Shown piece after piece: positions 57,805 to 64,000 of a DNA stretch of 64,000 nt. Below the pieces are notes generated by a model, which ran no database searches, had not been told where the DNA came from, and worked only from the letters and a program-made list of their open reading frames with translations. This DNA is from Ilyomonas sp963847085 (GTDB taxonomy: Bacteria; Bacteroidota; Bacteroidia; Chitinophagales; Chitinophagaceae): the NCBI GenBank assembly GCA_963847085.1, contig CAWJYO010000011.1, positions 372,001-436,000 on the forward strand, in the 5' to 3' direction. A program made the position numbers and the translations under genes. Each line of letters opens with the position of its first letter. The stretch's first letter is position 1.

Positions 57805-58272
57805 TTAAAATGTTGTTGCTACCGATTTCAGAATCATCCATTCACCATTGCGTTTTTCAAGCTGCATCGTTTGTTGTAAACGCCAGTTATTCCGGGTACC
57901 CCAAATGCGGGCATCCACCAGGTTTTGAATCATAACTTCTGCCTCCCTGCCGTTTATTCTTACAGAATTATTTACCTCTTTTACTGAATAATATTTCATG
58001 CTTTCTTTGATGACTTCGTCAAACCATTCTGCCTTCGGTTGTACATACCCTGTCATGTGTGTGAGTGTATAATGCTCATCAAGAATGTCGTTCATAGCTG
58101 CCGTGTCCCTGTTAATCATTAACTGCGCCAAGTGGCGTACAACAGCTAATACTTTGGCTTCGTCATTGCCCGTTGTATCTTTCATGTTATTAGAATTTTG
58201 AGCACAGGCAGTGAAGCCGAAAACCCAGCCTATAAGGAATAAATAGGTTTTCATGTGGATAAGGTTTTTCAT
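57805..58272 (-). CDS. SnoaL/NTF2-like lipoprotein
   Basis: About 155 residues from the ATG at 58272 (MKNLIHMKTYLFLIGWVFG), with lipobox FTACAQ, so probably a lipoprotein. Mature part has the same fold as the previous gene: VLAVVRHLAQLMINRDTAAMNDILDEHYTLTHMTGYVQPKAEWFDEVI, NSVRINGREAEVMIQNLVDARIWG, WRLQQTMQLEKRNGEWMILKSVATTF (blocks joined by short loops). It is probably a distant relative of its neighbour. It starts next to the stop of the second aldo/keto reductase, suggesting coupling. Function unknown. Confidence 0.8.
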   Translation of the reverse strand: MKNLIHMKTYLFLIGWVFGFTACAQNSNNMKDTTGNDEAKVLAVVRHLAQLMINRDTAAMNDILDEHYTLTHMTGYVQPKAEWFDEVIKESMKYYSVKEVNNSVRINGREAEVMIQNLVDARIWGTRNNWRLQQTMQLEKRNGEWMILKSVATTF

Positions 58273-58273
58273 A

Positions 58274-59260
58274 TTACTCTGACATTGAAAGTAAACCTGC
58301 ATCAAGCCTTTCACCCTGTACGTTTATTTTTGATAGTTCACTATCTATTTCCTGCAAATCATCGGCAGTTAGTATAAGGTCGACTGACTTTAGGTTGTCA
58401 TCGATATATTCTATTTTATCCATGCCTGGAATCGGTACAATCCAGGGCTTTTGCGCCAGCAACCAAGCCAGTGCAATCTGAACAGGATTCGCGTTCTTTT
58501 TCTTTGCGAAGCTGCGAAGCATTTCTACCACCGGCATATTGGCTTTCATAGCTTCTGTTGTAAAGCGCGGGAAGTTTGCCCGTAAGTCAGTGCTACTGTC
58601 AAATTTTGTATTGACATCAATGGTTCCGGTAAGAAACCCTGTACCTAACGGACCCCATGGAACAAAGCCGATACCGAGTTCTTCGCATACAGGTAACACT
58701 TCTGTTTCCGGTTCTCTTGTCCAAATGGAATACTGATTCTGAACAGCGGTTACCGGATGCACGGCGTGTGCTTTTCGAATGGTATTGACTCCTGCTTCTG
58801 ACAACCCAAAGTATTTTACCTTGCCTTCCTGTACCAGGTCTTTAATGGTTCCTGCTACGTCTTCAATAGGTATGTTTGGATCAACACGGTGTTGGTAAAA
58901 CAAGTCGATATAATCAGTCTGTAATCTCTTTAGCGAAGCTTCAGCAACGGCTCTGATATTTTCGGGGCGGCTATCTACACCTGTGATCGCACCGTTCTCC
59001 AACTTAAAACCAAATTTGGTAGCGATGATTACCTGTTTACGAAACGGGGCAAGTGCTTCTCCTACTAATTGTTCATTAATATAAGGTCCATAGCCTTCAG
59101 CGGTATCAAAAAAAGTAATCCCTTTTTCAACAGCCGCACGGATAACGCTTACACCCGTATTAATGTCCACCGCTTTCCCTGTGCCAAAACTCAGGTTCAT
59201 ACAGCCCATGCCAAGGGCCGATACTTCCAGTTGGCTATTACCCAATTTTCTTTTTTGCAT
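58274..59260 (-). CDS. Aldo/keto reductase (paralog 2)
   Basis: 328 residues, same length as the paralog at 56323-57309. SALGMGCMNLSFGTGKAVDI, FFDTAEGYGPYINEQLVGEAL, VIIATKFGFKLENG, YIDLFYQHRVDPNIPIEDVAGTIKDLV, and the C-terminal IPGMDKIEYIDDNLKS. The 20-odd residue blocks around the catalytic His are nearly the same in the two copies, so the duplication is recent enough to align by eye. It is the first gene of the minus-strand redox block and lies divergent to the AraC regulator (155 bases), probably its target. Confidence 0.94.
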   Translation of the reverse strand: MQKRKLGNSQLEVSALGMGCMNLSFGTGKAVDINTGVSVIRAAVEKGITFFDTAEGYGPYINEQLVGEALAPFRKQVIIATKFGFKLENGAITGVDSRPENIRAVAEASLKRLQTDYIDLFYQHRVDPNIPIEDVAGTIKDLVQEGKVKYFGLSEAGVNTIRKAHAVHPVTAVQNQYSIWTREPETEVLPVCEELGIGFVPWGPLGTGFLTGTIDVNTKFDSSTDLRANFPRFTTEAMKANMPVVEMLRSFAKKKNANPVQIALAWLLAQKPWIVPIPGMDKIEYIDDNLKSVDLILTADDLQEIDSELSKINVQGERLDAGLLSMSE

Positions 59261-59415
59261 TGCTTATCGTTTTTTGATGATGCAAAGCTATCAAGGGCTA
59301 TTAGACAGGCTATTACCTGAATTACTGTTTTCCCTACCATTATTCCTGTTTTGGTTTTACGCATGGTTATGGTAGTATTTCATTGGCTACTTTTGAACTA
59401 CAAATACAACGTGTT

Positions 59416-60315
59416 ATGAATGAGATAGTAAAGATTGAAAGTATTGCTCAATACAATACGATGAGAGGTGTTCCAACCCTTCATCCATTAATTACCGTGT
59501 TGGATTTATCGAAAGCCAAACCAATGGATGCGAAAACTTTTAATTTCGGTTTGTATGCCGTGTACCTGAAAGAATTAAAATGTGGTGAACTGAAGTATGG
59601 ACGAAATCACTACGATTATCAGGAAGGCACGTTGGTGTTTATAGCGCCCGGTCAGGTCATGGGCGTACAACCAAGGACAACAACTTTTGAAGCCAAAGGC
59701 TGGGCATTACTGTTTCACCCGGATTTGATTAAAGGCACGACATTAGGCAAGCATATTCAAGAATATTCTTTCTTTTCCTATGATGTAAATGAAGCACTCC
59801 ATGTTTCCGAACAAGAGAGACAAGTGGTGCTGGAATGTTTCCGAAAGATTGCTTTTGAGTTACAATATGGCATTGATAAACATAGCAGGAAGCTGATTGT
59901 ATCTAACATTGAACTCTTTCTAAACTATTGTGTTCGATATTATGACCGTCAATTCATTACCCGTGACCATGTGAACACAGGTTTTATCGAAAAGTTTGAT
60001 CACTCATTACATGAGTATTTCAGCTCGGATAAACCACAGGAAGCAGGCATTCCGACCGTTGGTTATTTTGCTGAAAAAGTCCATCTCTCTGCCAATTATT
60101 TTGGTGATTTGGTTAAAAAAGAAACCGGCAAAACCGCACAGGAATATATTCATACAAAGCTGATTGATGCGGCAAAAGAAAAAATATACAATCCATTAAA
60201 ATCGGTAAGCGAGGTGGCTTATGAATTGGGGTTTAAGTACCCGCAGCATTTCACACGCTTCTTCAAACAACAGGTTGGACATACACCGAATGAATACCGC
60301 AGTTCGTTGAATTGA
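59416..60315 (+). CDS. AraC family transcriptional regulator
   Basis: 299 residues from the ATG at 59416 (MNEIVKIESIAQYNTMRGVP). N-terminal cupin-like sensor domain (FGLYAVYLKELKCGELKYGRNHYDYQEGTLVFIAPGQVMGVQPR), then two HTHs in the C-terminal 100 residues: YFAEKVHLSANYFGDLVKKETGKTAQEYIHTKLIDAAKEKI and SVSEVAYELGFKYPQHFTRFFKQQVGHTPNEYR. Divergent to the aldo/keto reductase block, the usual arrangement for AraC-type control. A TACTTTTG box lies at 59388-59395 before the start. Confidence 0.9.
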   Translation: MNEIVKIESIAQYNTMRGVPTLHPLITVLDLSKAKPMDAKTFNFGLYAVYLKELKCGELKYGRNHYDYQEGTLVFIAPGQVMGVQPRTTTFEAKGWALLFHPDLIKGTTLGKHIQEYSFFSYDVNEALHVSEQERQVVLECFRKIAFELQYGIDKHSRKLIVSNIELFLNYCVRYYDRQFITRDHVNTGFIEKFDHSLHEYFSSDKPQEAGIPTVGYFAEKVHLSANYFGDLVKKETGKTAQEYIHTKLIDAAKEKIYNPLKSVSEVAYELGFKYPQHFTRFFKQQVGHTPNEYRSSLN

Positions 60316-60458
60316 AGGTTTGTTTTTGTTTGAAAATTGGTTGCTAATCTTAGGGACTATTCACTCATTATAGTCTCTCAAATATCTTGATCCGGCCGCA
60401 ACCGTCACCATCAAACTTGTTCAACTGTTTTCTATTTTAAAAACAGGCAAAACCAAAC

Positions 60459-62447
60459 CTATCTCACGCCCAGATTCGACACATCATCTTTATCAAAAAT
60501 CATCCATTCATTAGCTGAAGACAAAGCCCAGTTGGTGTTTCCGGCGTTTACAAAAATCTTTCTACGTACCGTATGGTCAACCGCAGCTTTGGATTGATTG
60601 GCAATCATCCAGCTTTTGCCCGGATCCACTCCAATCATTCCAAATAGGTCAATCACCACTCCATCTTTTTCAAGTGTGATTACATCGTTGCCATTGAAGC
60701 CGCAAACAGGCGAATTGTGTGCAACAACGCCCGGCAACAACTGCAAAGCCGCAGAAGGATATTTCACTACAATGATGCCGCCCGGAGCTAAGGTTGAACC
60801 ATGAAATAAGGTATCTAAACCTGCCGTATTACTGGGTGATGTTGTACCATTTTTAAACAACTTCAGTTTGTAACGACTAAGATCAGCAGCAGAACCAGCG
60901 TTATAGATTTCAAGGTATTTATTGTTGGAGGAACCTTCCACATATTCAGAGATAAGCAAATCAGAAGCAGCGGATGGTGTGCTTATTGTATCAATTGCCA
61001 CATCATTCAAATTGCGAATTTGAAACTGAGCAGTGGTATTGTAAAAGCTCCCATAGCCTATCCAATCATTGATGTTAGTGGGCAAAACTGAAGTAGCAAA
61101 AATTGCCGAGGGCGATGTGTACAACGCTATGCTTCCGGTCTTATCCATTAACGTCTGGTTACCACTGTAAGTAGCGGTTCCGCTGGCAGCGACGTCTTTT
61201 ATTTTCACTACAGTATATTCAATATCGGGCAATGAATTTTTGAGTTGCGCAATGGTTAGTTCAGAGGGAATAATAGTTCTATTCACGGCAACAGGTGTTG
61301 GCAGGAGTGTATTTTTTGCAACCTTAATTTCAAGCGAACCATTGTAATTCAGCAATGTATCGTTGGTAAGCGTTAACACAATCGAATCGCCAATATTGTA
61401 GTAAACCGGAGCGCCAAAATAAACAGCAATGCCGCGCTCGCCATCCTGCAACACTACGCCTCCACTGCTTATATTTTTGCTGGCCACATCGGAAATAACA
61501 ACGCCGCCAATCTGATAAGCCCCTAACTCAACAGCAGCGCCATTGTACATAGCTCTAATGTTTTTGATTGTTGTAAGCGTTGGTGTAACCGACTGCGAAA
61601 CGCTGTTGCAGCGCGGGTTTCGGAACTGAACATCCGATATATCGCGAAGTATAACCTGTGGCGTTATTTTACTGTTGTAAAGGCTTTTATAATAGGCATA
61701 AATGGCAGTCAGTGAGCCATTGCCATTGGGCACTGGTGCATTGGCAAAATAAGCATAACCGCTCGTGCGAATGACTAAAGTGTCTGTACTATTGCAACCT
61801 TTTACTGTAATACTTGCGCTTGCTTTTACAGTAGGTGTTGCGTAAGCATAAGTTTTGGAAGTGTCTCTTTCTTTTGCTTCCACATTATTGAACTGTACCA
61901 AAGTGTAAGCATATTTGTCGGGGTTTGTTTTTACATCATTTATTGTAACAATAGTTGCTGCAATGGGCACATTTGTCTCGCCTTTTACTACAAAGCTATC
62001 AAGCAATTTTGCGGTAATGCCCGACAGCGCACCTGCATTATCGGGCGAAGCACCCATGTAAGGCAAACCGCTATTATCGGCCATGTATAAGCCTTTTAGT
62101 TTTACCCATATTTTTCTGCCGATGGGGAATGATGTATATAAATTGTAATCATCAATATTCAGTGCAATGCCACCTGTTGAATCCTGAATGATGATTTGCT
62201 TATAAAAGTTTCCGCTCGAATCGTTGGCAATCACGACACCACCAACAATAAGGTCATTTGTAAATACGTCAACGTTGCCTGAAACGTGCGTCTTTTTTAT
62301 GTTTTGAATGGTAGTATTCGCTGAAATGCTCGGCGGAATATAAGAGGGTGGCGCATCGAATTTTCTGTTGCACGAAAGGAAGATAACAGCAATAATCATC
62401 GCCATAAAAAATGGGCAAAACAAAACCTTATGCAGCTTTGGTTTCAT
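60459..62447 (-). CDS. DUF5689 lipoprotein with lamin-tail domain
   Basis: 662 residues from the ATG at 62447. Lipobox FLSCNRK, so it is a lipoprotein. Two DUF5689 OB-like repeats: ISANTTIQNIKKTHVSG..IVGGVVIANDSSGNFYKQIIIQDSTGGIAL and TLTTIKNIRAMYNGA..QIGGVVISDVASKNISSGGVVLQDGERGIAV (quoted in short blocks), then the C-terminal LTD/lamin-tail domain with DLLISEYVEGSSNNKYLEIYN and FNGNDVITLEKDGVVIDLFGMIG. DUF5689 proteins often go with TonB receptors, and here the receptor gene ends 46 bases before. The signal peptide carries a GGCAAAACAAA motif variant. Intact. Confidence 0.88.
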   Translation of the reverse strand: MKPKLHKVLFCPFFMAMIIAVIFLSCNRKFDAPPSYIPPSISANTTIQNIKKTHVSGNVDVFTNDLIVGGVVIANDSSGNFYKQIIIQDSTGGIALNIDDYNLYTSFPIGRKIWVKLKGLYMADNSGLPYMGASPDNAGALSGITAKLLDSFVVKGETNVPIAATIVTINDVKTNPDKYAYTLVQFNNVEAKERDTSKTYAYATPTVKASASITVKGCNSTDTLVIRTSGYAYFANAPVPNGNGSLTAIYAYYKSLYNSKITPQVILRDISDVQFRNPRCNSVSQSVTPTLTTIKNIRAMYNGAAVELGAYQIGGVVISDVASKNISSGGVVLQDGERGIAVYFGAPVYYNIGDSIVLTLTNDTLLNYNGSLEIKVAKNTLLPTPVAVNRTIIPSELTIAQLKNSLPDIEYTVVKIKDVAASGTATYSGNQTLMDKTGSIALYTSPSAIFATSVLPTNINDWIGYGSFYNTTAQFQIRNLNDVAIDTISTPSAASDLLISEYVEGSSNNKYLEIYNAGSAADLSRYKLKLFKNGTTSPSNTAGLDTLFHGSTLAPGGIIVVKYPSAALQLLPGVVAHNSPVCGFNGNDVITLEKDGVVIDLFGMIGVDPGKSWMIANQSKAAVDHTVRRKIFVNAGNTNWALSSANEWMIFDKDDVSNLGVR

Positions 62448-62493
62448 AATAAACAAGTTTAAACAGTTAGGTTGGAATGAAGAGAAAAGCATT

Positions 62494-64000
62494 TTAAAAA
62501 CGAAGGGCACAATTGAAGGAATAATTCAGGCCGTAAGCATAATAATATTTGGGAGGAAATAATTTTAGATTTTGTTCCGGCGAAGCAGAAAAATCATATC
62601 GCAGTTGTTCATAACCACCGGCGATAATGTTTTTGTTATTGGCAAGATTATTTACGCTGGCACTCATCACAGCATACACAGGTTTCTTTCTTTTACTACT
62701 ATGCGAATGACGAATGCGCCACGAATAACCGGCGTACAAATTAGCTTCAAATTGGGATGGCAAGCGGGTTTGAGCTATGATAGCCTTAGTAGTTTCGCTG
62801 TTGGCATCATTCATTCCATCGGTGGCTGCATACGTGCGGCGAAGCGGATTAAAGGAAAGCCACATTTGATCACAGTAAACGCCCTTTATATTTACAAACC
62901 AATACTTAGGCGAACGATAAGTAATGCCAACACTGTACGCTTCCTGCGGTGTGCCAGCAATTCTGAAATTGTTGGCATAAACCGTTGCTTCTTTCACCGT
63001 TTGAGCCGTGTTATCAACGGTTACAACCGCATGTTGGCGACTGTTGTAATACCCTCTTCCCACGGCAGCTACCGCATTGATGGTAAAGCGACTGGTTAAT
63101 TTCATTTCAGCTCCCCATTCACTTCCAAAGTACAAACGGTTGATGTTGCTTAGCGCATAATTGACAAAGGTTTGATAGGCGTCATAATAAAAGGTGTTCA
63201 CATTAAAACCATGCTGCATCGAAGTGTAATAAGCTGTTATCCGCAATTTTATTTTAGGCGCATTCAACACATAACCGGCTTCAATACTTTGCACTGTTTC
63301 GTTGCGCAAAGCCGCTTGTACATCATCGCGTGTACGTTGCGAAACATAGGCATCTTTAAAGTAGGGAGCCAGCGAAAGCAATGCACCGTTTGCGTACAAA
63401 TAATTTCTTCCGTTTATCTTATAAGTAATGCCTCCTTTTACAGCATCATTATCAAAAATGTTCTGGGCTGATTTACCAAATGAACGCGTTGGAAACAAAC
63501 CATTTTGAACATTACCAACGCGCCAGTATTTGGTTTGTGATACTTCAACTGCCACATAAGCATCTATCTTTTTTTCGTGGAAAACCAATTGCAACCATTC
63601 CTCTGGTTTGTTGATGTTGATGTTGTAATCATAACCATATTTATCACCTTTATAAACGATGCGATTCGGGTTTTGTAAATCGTTTTGATATGCATTTTTA
63701 TCGTTTGGAAAATCACGCTGTGCAAATGAATTTAAGTTCACCCAAAATTGTCCGCCAAGCAAATCATTGATCCTTTGGAAATAATGATTTCGTGCCGATT
63801 GAAATGAAATACCAGCCGTCAATTGAATGTGTTCGCTCAGGGTTGTGTTTGCAACAACATTAGCCGCAAAACGTTGTTCGTTCACTATACGTTCACCCAA
63901 AATATAATAAGAGCGATTGCCCCTGATCGTGTTGCTGGAAATGCCGTTGGCATCTTCAATTGTGGCTTCATTGTTTCGGTTGATATTATAGAAATTATCC
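62494..64000 (-). CDS. TonB-dependent receptor, C-terminal part (partial at window end)
   Basis: The frame is open to the window edge, so the N-terminus (signal peptide, plug) is outside. About 500 residues are seen, all outer-membrane barrel: QLTAGISFQSARNHYFQRIN, GALLSLAPYFKDAYVSQRTRDD, VQSIEAGYVLNAPKIKLRITAYYTSM, SEWGAEMKLTSRFTINAVAAVG, SVGITYRSPKYWFVNIKG and the last strand YYYAYGLNYSFNCALRF ending in an aromatic residue, as barrels do. It forms a pair with the DUF5689 lipoprotein downstream. Intact in the visible part. Substrate unknown. Confidence 0.87.
   Translation of the reverse strand, partial: DNFYNINRNNEATIEDANGISSNTIRGNRSYYILGERIVNEQRFAANVVANTTLSEHIQLTAGISFQSARNHYFQRINDLLGGQFWVNLNSFAQRDFPNDKNAYQNDLQNPNRIVYKGDKYGYDYNININKPEEWLQLVFHEKKIDAYVAVEVSQTKYWRVGNVQNGLFPTRSFGKSAQNIFDNDAVKGGITYKINGRNYLYANGALLSLAPYFKDAYVSQRTRDDVQAALRNETVQSIEAGYVLNAPKIKLRITAYYTSMQHGFNVNTFYYDAYQTFVNYALSNINRLYFGSEWGAEMKLTSRFTINAVAAVGRGYYNSRQHAVVTVDNTAQTVKEATVYANNFRIAGTPQEAYSVGITYRSPKYWFVNIKGVYCDQMWLSFNPLRRTYAATDGMNDANSETTKAIIAQTRLPSQFEANLYAGYSWRIRHSHSSKRKKPVYAVMSASVNNLANNKNIIAGGYEQLRYDFSASPEQNLKLFPPKYYYAYGLNYSFNCALRF

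Noticed and set aside
1..64000. Prophage, integrative element or toxin-antitoxin pair
   Set aside because: No integrase, transposase, phage structural gene or small paired genes were found on either strand.

Overview
The window (about 41-42% GC) comes from the chromosome of a member of the Bacteroidota, probably a Chitinophagaceae-like soil or freshwater bacterium. The lineage call rests on gliding and type IX secretion markers (GldC, a CHU_C/type B sorting domain adhesin, PorP/SprF), the lipoprotein families DUF4270, DUF4907 and DUF5689, SusC/TonB receptors with carboxypeptidase-like N-termini, the futalosine menaquinone enzyme MqnC, and TAnnTTTG promoter boxes. No prophage, integrase, transposase or CRISPR array was seen.

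Layout. 1-7.2 kb: S9 peptidase, glycosylasparaginase, CutC, a TetR regulator, MqnC, a GIY-YIG nuclease flanked by two 152-bp repeat elements, 6-phosphogluconolactonase. 7.3-16 kb: GyrB, a DUF885 hydrolase, a membrane-anchored exported protein, tRNA-Met, an aminotransferase, RuvX, peptide deformylase. 16.2-23.1 kb: a surface-sugar cluster (UDP-HexNAc dehydrogenase, sugar C-methyltransferase, glucose-1-phosphate cytidylyltransferase, sugar epimerases, SAF-domain oxidoreductase). 23.2-32.3 kb: housekeeping genes (methyltransferase, FolA, ThyA, proline dehydrogenase, TonB receptor, PurC, TrhO). 32.7-36.1 kb: an AmgK-like kinase fused to a RapZ C-terminal domain, a MurU-like nucleotidyltransferase and a glycosyltransferase. 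36.1-42 kb: GldC, YqeY, CvpA, hydrolase, CBS protein, DUF721, RecG. 42.3-47.1 kb: PKD adhesin and PorP/SprF. 47.1-53.7 kb: LytTR regulator, the DUF4907/kelch/DUF4270/outer-membrane set, a CpsB-like PHP phosphatase, ECF sigma factor. 53.7-60.3 kb: a redox block with two paralogous aldo/keto reductases and an AraC regulator. 60.4-64 kb: a DUF5689 lipoprotein and the C-terminal part of its TonB receptor.

Two window-wide signals stand out. First, the 11-mer TTTGTTTTTGC (or its complement) occurs at least 26 times by eye, plus about 20 close variants. It occurs on both strands, mostly between genes or in signal-peptide codons and in several reading frames, so it is a DNA-level motif. Second, about 28 single-base (+1) insertions break otherwise clean genes, including gyrB and thyA. 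They are clustered: none is seen at about 34.3-42.3 kb or 50.1-64 kb. Sequencing or assembly error is the most likely cause; broken genes are therefore annotated here as single CDS spanning all their pieces.
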